The notes: generated by a model from the sequence alone, not told the origin. A stretch of 59,731 nt of DNA from JBFWIW01 sp050253535 (GCA_050253535.1 JBFWIW010000011.1:1-59731), one strand, 5' to 3'. Positions 41,287-49,851 are shown, numbered from the stretch's first letter. Translations and numbers: made by a program.

Positions 41287-42486
41287 TCACTGTGCCGCAT
41301 TCACTGAATTCAGGCGGCATGCCGCGGGAGGGCCTGCCGCAATTTCAAGCATATCATTGTATGTACTTTCCGCTTTCTTTGCAAAAGCTGCCGCGGAATA
41401 CTGCTGGTCGGACATCTGCGCCGCATAATACGACATTGAGGCGCGCACGTCGCTGCTGCTTAGATATAAGGCGAGTTTTTCAAAGTAATCCGATTCATCT
41501 TCATACTGCCAGCCGTTTTTACCGTTCACAATCACGTTGTCCAGACAGGGATCCTTTCGGCACAGAGCCGGAATCCCGGAGGCCAGCGCCTCAATGTAGG
41601 TCAGCCCCTGTGTCTCGCTGCCGGATGCGCTGACGAACAAATCGCCCAGGCGGTAGTAATCGGCAACGCTGTCCGGCGGGATCATGCCGGTAAACACCAC
41701 TTTTGATCCAATGCCCAGCTGCTCGGACGTATGCTCGAGTGACGAGCGGTGCGGGCCGTCACCGACTATAAGGAGCGTTACATTTTCCTGCCGCATCTTC
41801 GCGTGAAGTGTCAGAATTTCTTCCAGATTTTTTTCCTTGGCCAACCGGCCCACATAGATCAAAACGCGGTTCTCTGCGGGGATACCCAGTCCGCGCTTCA
41901 AGTCAAGAAGCTTTTCAGGGTCTGTTTCCATGGTGAACTTTCTCAGATCAATACCGGTCGGGATAACCCGGATATCCCGGCCGACGCCGTATTCCGACAG
42001 AATGGTTCGGACTTTATCGGTGGGGGCGATCACGCAGGCGGTCTGTTTTAAAACCCATCTGGAATAGGACTCGGCCATGTGGCGTCCCCACTTCTGATTG
42101 GGTGAGAAATAATGTGTATAATCCTCATAGACCGTGTGGTAAGTGTGGACGATGGGGATATCCAGCTTTTTTGCGATTCTCCTGGCGATGAAAAAGGTGC
42201 TGAATTCACATTGGGAATGAATGATATCCGGCTTCCACCGGGTGATTTCCTGTACATAGCTGTTTGTAAACGATGTTTTCAGTCTTGCGCCGGGATAAAT
42301 TTTGCCCGCTCCGATGGAGCCGATATAGGCAACGCCGTCCTTTGTGAAGGAATGCGTCGTCCGAGAGAGAGTCAGCACTCTTACATCGTGCCCGAGGAGC
42401 AGCAGCTCTTTTCTAAGGTTAGATACGGAGGTCACGACGCCGTTTATGACAGGAGAATACCAATCGGTGGTTATAAGTATTTTCAT
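41287..42486 (-). CDS. glycosyltransferase family 4, glycolipid synthase type
   Basis: 399 aa, GT-B fold. The N-terminal acceptor domain begins ILITTDWYSPVINGVVTS and includes HSQCEFSTFF and HTYHTVYEDYTHYF. The C-terminal donor domain has IYVGRLAKEKNLE, LLIVGDGPHRSS and the E-x7-E motif ASGSETQGLTYIEALASG. The closest described enzymes are those adding glucose to diacylglycerol (Firmicutes DGlcDAG/MGlcDAG synthases). Its ATG overlaps by 4 bp with the zinc phospholipase C-like gene upstream, linking both to membrane lipid metabolism (inference). Confidence 0.87.
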   Translation of the reverse strand: MKILITTDWYSPVINGVVTSVSNLRKELLLLGHDVRVLTLSRTTHSFTKDGVAYIGSIGAGKIYPGARLKTSFTNSYVQEITRWKPDIIHSQCEFSTFFIARRIAKKLDIPIVHTYHTVYEDYTHYFSPNQKWGRHMAESYSRWVLKQTACVIAPTDKVRTILSEYGVGRDIRVIPTGIDLRKFTMETDPEKLLDLKRGLGIPAENRVLIYVGRLAKEKNLEEILTLHAKMRQENVTLLIVGDGPHRSSLEHTSEQLGIGSKVVFTGMIPPDSVADYYRLGDLFVSASGSETQGLTYIEALASGIPALCRKDPCLDNVIVNGKNGWQYEDESDYFEKLALYLSSSDVRASMSYYAAQMSDQQYSAAAFAKKAESTYNDMLEIAAGPPAACRLNSVNAAQ

Positions 42487-43064
42487 ACAATACCTTTCAG
42501 TGGTTGTTCTGTGACAGCAGCCGCTTCCGGTATAAGCATGTTAAATACCGTATCGGCCGTCTCCAAGATATAGCGCACATCGTTTTGTATACCCGCCGAT
42601 GCTATGATGTATTGCCGGTGCAGTGAACCGACGGCATCAATAACAGATTTATACGCGTTTTCTACCTGTATTTGCTGCAAAGCAATGTAATTTTTAAAGC
42701 AGTAATTCAATCTTCCTTCATAATGCCGGTGTTCCATGATGCCATTAACAAAATTTTCGTTATGCGGATACGTAAAAGCGTCTGATACGTAATGGATCAG
42801 CTTTCCAAGGCAATAGTACTCCCGCATTCTCCAGCGGCTGCGCTGCTGCAGCTTTTCTATCATACGGCGCATGTGTTGTTCTGAATTTTTGAAGTTGTGG
42901 CCTTTTAAGAGCTGAATTTTCAGCGAACCCTTCAGATAGGAAAGAATATTATAATCGGGTTCAATGCAGCCGAACAAAAATGCCATTTCATATCTATGTG
43001 CGGATAAACCCCGCAAGCTGTCAATAAGGTATCTCCCTAAAAGCCCATGGCTCTCTGTCTTCAA
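42483..43064 (-). CDS. zinc-dependent phospholipase C-like protein
   Basis: 193 aa from a TTG start with GAGGAGG seven bases before it. Likely zinc-binding residues are in MKTESHGLLGRY (H), FGCIEPDYN (D), GHNFKNSEQH (H), LGKLIHYVSDAFTYPHN (HxxxD and H) and NGIMEHRHYEG. It matches the PF00882 fold without a signal peptide, so it is an intracellular member and not a secreted toxin. It has a 4-bp overlap with the glycosyltransferase gene. A lipid or nucleotide phosphoester is the likely substrate. Confidence 0.82.
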   Translation of the reverse strand: MKTESHGLLGRYLIDSLRGLSAHRYEMAFLFGCIEPDYNILSYLKGSLKIQLLKGHNFKNSEQHMRRMIEKLQQRSRWRMREYYCLGKLIHYVSDAFTYPHNENFVNGIMEHRHYEGRLNYCFKNYIALQQIQVENAYKSVIDAVGSLHRQYIIASAGIQNDVRYILETADTVFNMLIPEAAAVTEQPLKGIV

Positions 43065-43293
43065 TTTGACGCCTCCTCGTTAACTTAAATGTTATTGAAA
43101 TATCATTAACTCGCCCGTCTTTCGGGGACAAAACCTGTATAGACGGACGGTTAAAACCATATCTATAATTAAAGTTTAACTTTTAATACACGAAGTGGGC
43201 AGCGCGTACCAAAATTAATCTTATCATAACACAGATCTTTCGCAAATAGTTAAACAATAAATTAAAAAATCAGGGCATAACGCGATCTTGGGA
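43065..43293. other. intergenic stretch, nothing coding
   Basis: AT-rich sequence without an ORF of note. It probably holds the promoter of the phospholipase C-like/glycosyltransferase pair on the minus strand, but I could not pick convincing hexamers. Confidence 0.4.
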
Positions 43294-43334
43294 AATAAAA
43301 AGCCCGTTGAAAACCAAGGGCTTTCAACGGGCTT
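43294..43334 (-). terminator. rho-independent terminator for the minus strand
   Basis: AAGCCCGTTGAAA pairs with TTTCAACGGGCTT. On the minus strand the stem is followed by TTTTTATTTCC. It lies 63 bp after the EamA-like gene stop and is its terminator. Confidence 0.8.
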
Positions 43335-43396
43335 GGCGAAAGGTCCAATGGGCGGTACTAATTCAAGATGAATTTTATTATGAAAAAAATCTGCGG

Positions 43397-44203
43397 TCAA
43401 TGTTTTTTCTGTATTACGGCGCAGCAGATTGCTATTACCACAATGAGCAAATCCTGGGCCGCCGATATACTCTTTTGAAAGATGAAGTAAGAACAGATCA
43501 AAGGGTAAATAACGCCCAGAGAGATTTGCAGAGGAGCGATATTTATGATTTTGCCATATCTGTAAGCAGCCTGCATTGAAATGGTTGAAAAGAAACCTAC
43601 CGCCGTATATTCATATGGGTAAACCGTACTGAAAAGTCCCGAGAATGAGCCGCCCGACTCCTTAACGGCTATATTTAAAAGGACGAAGCAGAGTCCGCTT
43701 GTAAGTCCGGAAAAAGCGGCAAATTCAAAAGTTTTCAATTTATTGCCGGCCTTTTTGTTTAACAACGGCAGCAAAAGCAAAAACGGGGCGAATATCATGG
43801 CGTACAGGGCTTTTATATTCATGGATGTATAGGGCGTATCGTCTTTTATAATGCTGATACCGGATATGCTGAGGATAATCACAACGGAAAGAATAACATC
43901 CAAGAGAAAGACCCGCTCTTTCAGGAAAAAGTGCGATAGGATAACCACCAGCACAATACTGAGCCCTGAAATTGATGAGACAACCTGAGGCGACAGACCT
44001 TTGGACGCGATTCCCGTCGGCAGCACAGAGATCACATATGCGAGCAGAATGCCAATAAACCAAATAATAAAATCATGACTGACTTTGAAATCCTTAAGAC
44101 GTTTGAAGTCCAGATGATCCATGCCTTTTTTTTGCATTACCAGGCCGAAAGAGTGCATGACCATGCCAAGCAGTGCCGCGCTGATATACCAGACTTTTAA
44201 CAT
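43397..44203 (-). CDS. EamA/DMT-like multi-pass permease
   Basis: 268 aa with nine or ten helices and the two-fold DMT layout, for example SSISGLSIVLVVILSHFFLKERV in the first half and APLQISLGVIYPLICSYFIFQKSI in the second. It is hydrophobic throughout, with only short loops. GGGAGG precedes the ATG. Members export or import metabolites; nothing here fixes the substrate. It is monocistronic with its own terminator. Confidence 0.8.
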   Translation of the reverse strand: MLKVWYISAALLGMVMHSFGLVMQKKGMDHLDFKRLKDFKVSHDFIIWFIGILLAYVISVLPTGIASKGLSPQVVSSISGLSIVLVVILSHFFLKERVFLLDVILSVVIILSISGISIIKDDTPYTSMNIKALYAMIFAPFLLLLPLLNKKAGNKLKTFEFAAFSGLTSGLCFVLLNIAVKESGGSFSGLFSTVYPYEYTAVGFFSTISMQAAYRYGKIINIAPLQISLGVIYPLICSYFIFQKSISAAQDLLIVVIAICCAVIQKKH

Positions 44204-44349
44204 CGGAACCTCCCAAACAGACAGGCATTATTTTACCGCCGAAGAAGCAGCCTGCTCTGCCGCTGTTAGAAAATGCCGCTTATTGTATCAAGATAAACTG
44301 TTTTTTTGAAAATGTAAATGAAAACAAATTTAAAATTATTTATCAAGTT

Positions 44350-44525
44350 AAAGCTATAGGGAAGCGCAGGCAGGGGCAAGGTGATTTTTGCAGGGCCATC
44401 TTCAGGCAAGTCATAACTTTCACCTAGGGCACATCCCTTTTATCGGTCACAGCTGCATATATTTTATCCAAAGTCTGTCCCGAATAAGTCGCCGTAACTA
44501 TTTTCGAAGTTTTCTCAACAGGAGT
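44350..44525 (-). pseudogene. frameshifted coding remnant
   Basis: On the minus strand one frame reads TPVEKTSKIVTATYSGQTLD then KIYAAVTDKRDVP to a stop near 44426; shifting frame continues GESYDLPEDGPAKITLPLPAL to about 44350. Both parts have protein-like composition and join end to end. No start or ribosome site was found. Family not recognised; it is probably the decayed fragment of a longer gene. Confidence 0.35.
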
Positions 44526-44599
44526 TGAAAAATGAATGAATAATTGATAATATATGCAATGAACTATAACAGGTTCCGAAAGATAAGGAGATAATTATT

Positions 44600-44734
44600 A
44601 TGGGTGATAAAAGTATTAAAAAGGAAACAAAGAAAAAGAAGAAAACAGACAGCGCCGGTTCTGTTTCCTCAGCCGCGATAAAAACGATCGTCGTTCAGCC
44701 TGAGCTCATTAAGAAGAAAAAAAAGGACTTTTAA
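44600..44734 (+). CDS. 44-aa lysine-rich small protein
   Basis: 44 aa, extremely basic, of the form MGDKSIKKETKKKKK ... QPELIKKKKKDF. AAGGAG lies nine bases before the ATG. Short Lys-rich proteins with a central Ser/Ala part and a PELIKK ending occur in other Firmicutes. They may bind nucleic acid or ribosomes, but no function is known. It stands alone, followed by a terminator-containing repeat. A similar Lys-rich small ORF is at 46330. Confidence 0.6.
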   Translation: MGDKSIKKETKKKKKTDSAGSVSSAAIKTIVVQPELIKKKKKDF

Positions 44735-44771
44735 ATTTAACCGGTTTTTATTACAGCGGGACTGTTAACCG

Positions 44772-44898
44772 CAGTTTTGCGGATTGTAAATTTTACGCCA
44801 GGCAGAATTACAAATCGCCGGTTAAATTCTGTGTCTGGTACTAAAGCGCCTCAAGTCACTTGATTGAGGTGCTTTTTCTATTTTGTTTACTTATCGTG
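44772..44898. repeat. left copy of an identical 127-bp sequence flanking the gap
   Basis: Bases 44772-44898 are identical to 44999-45125 on the other side of the 100-N gap. The length of 127 equals a common assembler k-mer, so this is likely one sequence written twice and not a biological duplication. It includes the terminator-like AGCGCCTCAA...TTGAGGTGCTTTTTC at 44845-44878, suitable for the Lys-rich gene upstream. Confidence 0.85.
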
Positions 44899-44998
44899 NN
44901 NNNNNNNNNNNNNNNNNNNNNNNNNNNNNNNNNNNNNNNNNNNNNNNNNNNNNNNNNNNNNNNNNNNNNNNNNNNNNNNNNNNNNNNNNNNNNNNNNN
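44899..44998. other. assembly gap (100 N)
   Basis: Exactly 100 N between two identical 127-bp flanks. The true gap may be absent, or may hide further copies. Confidence 0.99.
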
Positions 44999-45125
44999 CA
45001 GTTTTGCGGATTGTAAATTTTACGCCAGGCAGAATTACAAATCGCCGGTTAAATTCTGTGTCTGGTACTAAAGCGCCTCAAGTCACTTGATTGAGGTGCT
45101 TTTTCTATTTTGTTTACTTATCGTG
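44999..45125. repeat. right copy of the 127-bp gap-flanking sequence
   Basis: Identical to 44772-44898, as described there, including the hairpin with T-run at 45072-45105. Confidence 0.85.
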
Positions 45126-45186
45126 AGCATTTTTTAACTTAAAGTTTGACGTTAATTTGATGTTTGTCAATTGCTGTGATATGCTG

Positions 45187-45341
45187 ATACTGCTATTCGA
45201 TTAACCTGATGATAAAATGTGGTGTATTTTCCGCCCGGCGGCATTATCCTCCCAGACGGGAGGCAGTCAGCGTCACCTTCCGCCTGGGAGGGCAAAATAC
45301 CCTCACTTTTTATTTTCATCATCTCAATCAAATAGTCGTAT
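45187..45341. repeat. foldback repeat copy, 155 bp
   Basis: Starts ATACTGCTATTCGATTAACC and ends CTCAATCAAATAGTCGTAT, the intact termini of the family. The centre (CCGCCCGGCGG...CCGCCTGGGAGGGC) is similar to the copies at 19709 and 25902. It lies 85 bp upstream of the S1-domain gene. Confidence 0.8.
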
Positions 45342-45426
45342 GACATAATTAAAAGATTTTCGAAGAAAAATATAGTCATTGATGAAATGTCTTGAAATTA
45401 AGACGATATAAAAATAACAGAGGAAC

Positions 45427-46284
45427 ATGATGATAGAATTAGGAAAAACGCAGAAGCTTGAAGTTGTCAGCGTAAATCAGTTTGGCGCATATCTGAACTC
45501 AAAAAACGAAAACGGCGGGGATGATATATTTTTATCCAAAACCGAGATGCCGGAAAAAATTCAAGTCGGCGATGAAATCGAGGTGTTCGTCTATAAGAAT
45601 TCTGAGGATAAACTGGCCGCAACGGTTAAAAAGCCCAGGCTTCAGCTTGGCGAGACGGCCGTTTTAAACGTTGCGGAGATTACAAATATAGGCGCCTTTT
45701 TAGACTGGGGCCTCGAAAAGGACTTGCTTTTGCCTTTTAAGGAGCAAACAGCTGAAATAAAAAGCGACGGAAAATATCTTGTTGCGCTCTATGTCGATAA
45801 CAGCGGCAGGCTGTGCGCGACGATGAAAATATATCCTTTGCTGAGCAGCCAGTCGCCCTATAAAGAAAAAGACAGAGTGCAGGGAACTGTTTATAACATA
45901 AACAAAGAGTGGGGCTGTTTTGTGGCTGTGGACAATAAATATCACGGCCTGATCTATAGCAAAGAGATGTATGGCAATATTGCCGAAGGCGACACGGTCC
46001 ATGCGAGAATTAAAAAGATACGGCAGGACGGCAAGCTGGAATTGAGCCTTAGAGAGCCGTCCTACAAAGAAATTGAGGGCGACTCAAAAAAAATTATGGA
46101 TGCGCTGAAATCAGGCCACGGAAAGCTGAAGCTCAATGACAGCAGTTCTCCCGAACTGATTAAAGCCGAAATGGGCATGAGCAAAGGCGCCTTTAAAAGA
46201 GCTGTCGGGCGGCTGCTGAAAGAGGGCGCCGTTAAAATTACGGATGAAGGCATTGAAACAATGTGGAAACAGCAGGCCCGGTGA
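45427..46284 (+). CDS. S1 RNA-binding protein, CvfB/YitL family
   Basis: 285 aa. Three S1-like barrels are visible: residues 3-65 (GKTQKLEVVSVNQFGAYLN), 70-135 (LGETAVLNVAEITNIGAFLDWG) and 145-215 (KDRVQGTVYNINKEWGCFVAVD). A winged helix follows at the C-terminus (MGMSKGAFKRAVGRLLKEGAVKI). This is the CvfB plan, an RNA-binding regulator linked to virulence or stress in Staphylococcus. Either ATG 45427 or ATG 45430 may be used after AGAGGA. Confidence 0.88.
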   Translation: MMIELGKTQKLEVVSVNQFGAYLNSKNENGGDDIFLSKTEMPEKIQVGDEIEVFVYKNSEDKLAATVKKPRLQLGETAVLNVAEITNIGAFLDWGLEKDLLLPFKEQTAEIKSDGKYLVALYVDNSGRLCATMKIYPLLSSQSPYKEKDRVQGTVYNINKEWGCFVAVDNKYHGLIYSKEMYGNIAEGDTVHARIKKIRQDGKLELSLREPSYKEIEGDSKKIMDALKSGHGKLKLNDSSSPELIKAEMGMSKGAFKRAVGRLLKEGAVKITDEGIETMWKQQAR

Positions 46285-46329
46285 CCCAAAGCGGCTGATC
46301 AAAGAATGAATAGAAAGGTGCTGAAAACG

Positions 46330-46443
46330 GTGTCATTTAAAAACCCTGATAAATTAAAAAAGAAAAAACCGGCCAAGCCTGCTGCCTCCGGTCCAAAAGC
46401 CGACGTAAAGAAAACCAAGGAAAAAAAGCTTCCCAAAAAATAG
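46330..46443 (+). CDS. 37-aa lysine-rich small protein
   Basis: 37 aa from a GTG with AAAGGTG nine bases before it, reading SFKNPDKLKKKKPAKPAASG and ending KKTKEKKLPKK. It resembles the Lys-rich protein at 44600 in composition and size. It lies between CvfB-like and YlxP-like genes and is probably co-transcribed. Function unknown. Confidence 0.45.
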   Translation: MSFKNPDKLKKKKPAKPAASGPKADVKKTKEKKLPKK

Positions 46444-46480
46444 AATATGATATTGATATATAAAGAGTCGGGGATAAACC

Positions 46481-46762
46481 ATGATCATTGAAGCGGCGAC
46501 AATTAAACTTTACGCGCCATGGGTTCATTCGCTAAAAGAGAAGCGCATGGTGGTTAAAAGCCTTATCGCTAAAACACGGAATAAGTTCAATGTGTCTATT
46601 GCCGAAACAGATGAGCAGGACACCCATCAGACAATCATACTGGGCTTTGCGTGTGTCTCCGGCACGGGGGCGCTCGCGGACAGCATGGTCGACGCAATAC
46701 TCTTTTTTATTGAGAATAATACCGACGCTGAAATCATGGAGATTCAGCGTGAATTCAGATAA
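46481..46762 (+). CDS. DUF503 (YlxP-like) family protein
   Basis: 93 aa, the normal DUF503 size. Signature segments are TIKLYAPWVHSLKEKRMVVKSL, ARTRNKFNVSIAE-like (AKTRNKFNVSIAETDEQD) and FIENNTDAEIME. YlxP in Bacillus is encoded near ribosome-assembly genes and may act on RNA; here the context is S1-domain protein and TopB. Function not established. Confidence 0.88.
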   Translation: MIIEAATIKLYAPWVHSLKEKRMVVKSLIAKTRNKFNVSIAETDEQDTHQTIILGFACVSGTGALADSMVDAILFFIENNTDAEIMEIQREFR

Positions 46763-46821
46763 GGCAAGGCTGGCATAACCCGGACTGGGTTCGGCTCCTC
46801 TCGCCTGAAGGAGACAGCTTG

Positions 46822-47022
46822 ATGAACGGAAAGATAAGATCGAATATCAAAATAGGCGCGCTTGTTGATATTGTACTCAAAAAAGATCAACCCACCGGGG
46901 CTCTGACCCGGGGGCGTGTGAAACGTATCCTCACAAACAGCCCCAGCCATCCGCATGGTATCAAGGTTATGCTGGAAGAGGGCAACATGGTGGGAAGAGT
47001 ACAGGAAATTTTAGAGGATTAG
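46822..47022 (+). CDS. ywbE: YwbE family protein
   Basis: 66 aa, full length for YwbE. The family core is intact: IKIGALVDIVLKKDQPTGAL, TRGRVKRILTNSPSHPHGIK and VMLEEGNMVGRVQEIL. This small KOW-like beta protein is common in Firmicutes and has no known function. ATG 46822 lies behind AAGGAG; a TTG just before it is an alternative. It sits 59 bp after the YlxP gene. Confidence 0.88.
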   Translation: MNGKIRSNIKIGALVDIVLKKDQPTGALTRGRVKRILTNSPSHPHGIKVMLEEGNMVGRVQEILED

Positions 47023-47038
47023 TTACCAGGCATAACGC

Positions 47039-47060
47039 GCCCGTCGAAAACGGGCTTATT
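47039..47060 (+). terminator. hairpin upstream of topB
   Basis: GCCCG-TCGAAAA-CGGGC followed by TTATTTT, flanked by an outer pair GCATAAC / GTTATGC. It would end the YwbE transcript, just before topB. Confidence 0.55.
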
Positions 47061-47107
47061 TTGACATGTTATGCTTAAAGTTCCGGCAGAGAAAAGGAGA
47101 GTAAACG

Positions 47108-49285
47108 ATGGCTAAAACACTGGTTTTGACAGAAAAACCGTCAGTGGGGCGCGACATTGCCAAGGTCTTAAGCTGTTATCAAAAGGGCGACGGCTGTATT
47201 TCGGGGGACAGGTACATCGTTACCTGGGCTTTGGGGCATCTTGTAACGCTGGCGGAGCCGGAGGCCTATAACGAAAAATATAAATCGTGGAATATGGACG
47301 ATCTGCCGATGCTGCCGGACAGGATGAAGCTGGTCGTCATGAAAGAGACCGCCAGGCAGTTTAAGGTTGTGCAGGCTCTTATGAAAAGAGGGGACATCTC
47401 GGACCTCGTAATCGCCACCGATTCCGGAAGGGAGGGGGAGCTTGTCGCGCGCTGGATCATGCAGAAAGCGGGGTTCAATAAGCCCGCCAAACGTCTGTGG
47501 ATTTCGTCGCAGACCGACAAGGCGATCAAAGAGGGGTTTATAAACCTCAGGCCCTCTGCCGAATATGATAATCTGTATAAGAGCGCTCAGGCGAGAGCGG
47601 AGGCGGACTGGCTTGTGGGCCTCAACGTGACGCGCGCTTTGACCTGCAAGTATAACGCGCAGCTATCCGCCGGGCGGGTACAGACGCCGACGCTCGCTCT
47701 TTTGGTTGCGCGTGAGCAGGAGATAAAAAGCTTTGTGCCCAAAGACTATTGGACCGTACAGATAAGTACCGGCGGATATACCGCTGCATGGCGTGACGCG
47801 AAAGGCCAGTCCATGATTTTTGACAAGGCAAAGGCGGACGCGATCGTTGCCTCCGTATCCGGCGGCGTCGGCGTTTTGACGGCGGTCACACGCGAATATA
47901 AGCATAAGGCGCCGCCGGCGGCCTATGATTTAACAGAGCTGCAGCGAGACGCCAACAAGAAATACGCCTATACGGCAAAGCAGACGCTCTCGTTTATGCA
48001 GAGCCTGTACGAAATACATAAAGCCCTGACCTACCCGCGCACAGACTCCCGCTATATAACGGACGACGTGGCGGCAACTCTTGTGGAAAGGCTGCGGAGC
48101 ATCGCCGTCGGAAGTTATAAGGAGCTGGCTCTTGAGCTTATCCGAAAACGTCCGCTCTCAACAAAGTACATTGTCAATAACGCGAAGGTGACGGATCACC
48201 ACGCGATTATCCCCACCGACGAGCAGATCAATCTGATGCAGCTCTCCCCGGAGGAGCGAAACATCTTTGATCTGGTAGCCCGCCGTTTTATCGCGGTGCT
48301 CTCTCCGGGGTTTGAATACGAAGAGACAAAATTAAAGCTCACGGTGAACAAACAGGAGTTTTTCGCAAGGGGCAAGATCGTCAAAAATCCGGGGTGGAAG
48401 GCCGCCTACGGGAATTTACTCGGCTCTGATGACGACGGAGAGGAATATGAGCGCGAGCAGTCGCTCCCGCCCGTTAAGCAGGGCGACCGCGTTAAAATAG
48501 TCACGGCAAAGGCCGTGGCCGGCAAAACGAAGCCGCCGGCCAGGTATAATGAGGCAACTCTTCTCACCGCTATGGAAAATCCCGCCCGGCACATGGAAAA
48601 CAAAGCGCTGCGGGAGGTGCTCGAGACCACAAGCGGACTAGGGACGCCGGCCACGCGCGCGGATATTATTGAAAAGCTTTTCTCCAGCTTCTACGCGGAG
48701 CGGAGGGGCAAGGAGCTTGTCCCTACGTCAAAGGGAATCCAGCTGATCGGTATCGTGCCCGCGGAGCTGCGGTCGGCCGAGCTCACGGCGAGATGGGAGC
48801 AGACCCTGTCGCTGATCAGCAAGGGAAAGGCCCGCGATCAGGCGTTTATAGACGACATGCGCAAATACGCGTCAAAGCTTGTTTCCACCGTGAAAGCCAG
48901 TGAACTGAAATTTGTTCACGACAATGTCACCCGCGAAAAATGCCCGGACTGCGGAAAATTCCTGCTGGACGTCAAGGGCAAAAAGGGGAAGATGCTCGTC
49001 TGTCCCGACCGGGCGTGCGGCTACCGCAAAAGCGTTTCCTATGAGACGAACGCGCGCTGCCCCAACTGTCACAAGAAGCTCGAGATGCGCGGCGACGGCG
49101 ACAATAAAATGTTTGTCTGCATCTGCGGCTACAGGGAAAAATTATCCGACTTTGAAAAACGCAGGGGCGAAGCGGGCGCGAACAAAACCGAAATCAGAAA
49201 ATATTTAGACAGCCAAAAGGACACCGGCAGCGCAAATTCCGCGCTGGCCCAGCAGCTTGCAAGGTGGAAGGAAAGCCAATCTTAG
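47108..49285 (+). CDS. topB: DNA topoisomerase III (type IA)
   Basis: 725 aa. The Toprim domain begins TLVLTEKPSVGRDIAKVL and contains VIATDSGREGELVARW (acidic triad). The active-site tyrosine is in ALTYPRTDSRYI near residue 308. The gate and core motifs GRVQTPTLALLV and GLGTPATRADIIEKL are intact. Two C-terminal zinc ribbons follow (CPDCGKF...CPDRACGY; CPNCHKK...CICGY). It unlinks DNA by passing single strands. It may be chromosomal or derived from an integrative element; no mobile genes flank it. AAAGGAG precedes the ATG. Confidence 0.93.
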   Translation: MAKTLVLTEKPSVGRDIAKVLSCYQKGDGCISGDRYIVTWALGHLVTLAEPEAYNEKYKSWNMDDLPMLPDRMKLVVMKETARQFKVVQALMKRGDISDLVIATDSGREGELVARWIMQKAGFNKPAKRLWISSQTDKAIKEGFINLRPSAEYDNLYKSAQARAEADWLVGLNVTRALTCKYNAQLSAGRVQTPTLALLVAREQEIKSFVPKDYWTVQISTGGYTAAWRDAKGQSMIFDKAKADAIVASVSGGVGVLTAVTREYKHKAPPAAYDLTELQRDANKKYAYTAKQTLSFMQSLYEIHKALTYPRTDSRYITDDVAATLVERLRSIAVGSYKELALELIRKRPLSTKYIVNNAKVTDHHAIIPTDEQINLMQLSPEERNIFDLVARRFIAVLSPGFEYEETKLKLTVNKQEFFARGKIVKNPGWKAAYGNLLGSDDDGEEYEREQSLPPVKQGDRVKIVTAKAVAGKTKPPARYNEATLLTAMENPARHMENKALREVLETTSGLGTPATRADIIEKLFSSFYAERRGKELVPTSKGIQLIGIVPAELRSAELTARWEQTLSLISKGKARDQAFIDDMRKYASKLVSTVKASELKFVHDNVTREKCPDCGKFLLDVKGKKGKMLVCPDRACGYRKSVSYETNARCPNCHKKLEMRGDGDNKMFVCICGYREKLSDFEKRRGEAGANKTEIRKYLDSQKDTGSANSALAQQLARWKESQS

Positions 49286-49346
49286 CTGCTAAAGGCTACA
49301 AACACTGAACTGATAAAGCGGATTTCAGTATAAAAATTGAGAATGT

Positions 49347-49385
49347 AAAATCCACAAACTATTGTCTCATAGTTTGTGGATTTTT
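49347..49385 (+). terminator. rho-independent terminator
   Basis: AAAATCCACAAACTAT pairs with ATAGTTTGTGGATTTTT around TGTCTC, with a T-run. It ends the topB transcript and is A/T-framed on both strands. Confidence 0.85.
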
Positions 49386-49442
49386 GTCTTAGATCCGACC
49401 TTCTCGCCTGTTTTTGGGGCTGCCGGCAGCCCCTTTTATTTT

Positions 49443-49600
49443 ATACTGTTATCCCACTAAAAAGCAGATATCTTTGCGGTTAATTTTCCGTCCTGCCACG
49501 TTCTCGTCGTCGGCGGGCGTCAGCTCGCTCTCCTCCTCGGCCTTGCAGGACAAAAAATTCCCTCGCAAATCTTATCCACCCTTTAATGGGATAACAGTAT
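49443..49600. repeat. divergent foldback repeat, 158 bp
   Basis: Terminal inverted repeat ATACTGTTATCCCA / TGGGATAACAGTAT. The ends differ from the other copies, but the interior (CCTTGCAGGACAAAAAATTCCCTCGC) resembles CCTTGCCGGACAAAAGCATCCTCGC in the 19709 copy. It looks like a sister subfamily. Confidence 0.7.
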
Positions 49601-49674
49601 AATAGACAAGACTGTTTAGCATCTTAATTTATTCTTACGACGAGTGCGCCATGTTGGTGATTTCGAGATGGAAT

Positions 49675-49711
49675 GCCGCTTTTTATCATTAGGTTAATTG
49701 AATAGTACTAT
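49675..49711 (-). repeat. truncated foldback repeat end
   Basis: Read on the minus strand it gives ATAGTACTATTCAATTAACC and then TAATGATAAAAAGCGGC, matching the left end of the copies at 25902 and 45187. The rest is missing. It abuts a fragment (49658-49671) of the motif seen at window positions 1-113. Confidence 0.6.
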
Positions 49712-49765
49712 GAGCTCCGCTGAACAATTAAATAACAGGAAATTTATAGAATATTATATTAATTA

Positions 49766-49851
49766 TTGACATACAAAATATATATGTTATTCTTAATGTA
49801 GCAATATCCTACATATTGTAATCATCAAAAGAAATATAGGATAATAGGATA
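49766..49851 (+). promoter_or_regulatory. promoter and candidate GntR operators of the catabolic cluster
   Basis: TTGACA (49766-49771) is followed by TATTCT (49788-49793) at 16-bp spacing. Downstream, TATCCTA (49805-49811) is inverted relative to TAGGATA at 49837-49843 and 49845-49851. These repeats sit between the promoter and the first gene and are candidate sites for the GntR regulator in the cluster. Confidence 0.5.

Noticed and set aside
14476..49711. CRISPR array explanation for the repeated intergenic sequences
   Set aside because: Repeats are about 150 bp, dispersed kilobases apart, with inverted termini and no regular spacers or cas genes.
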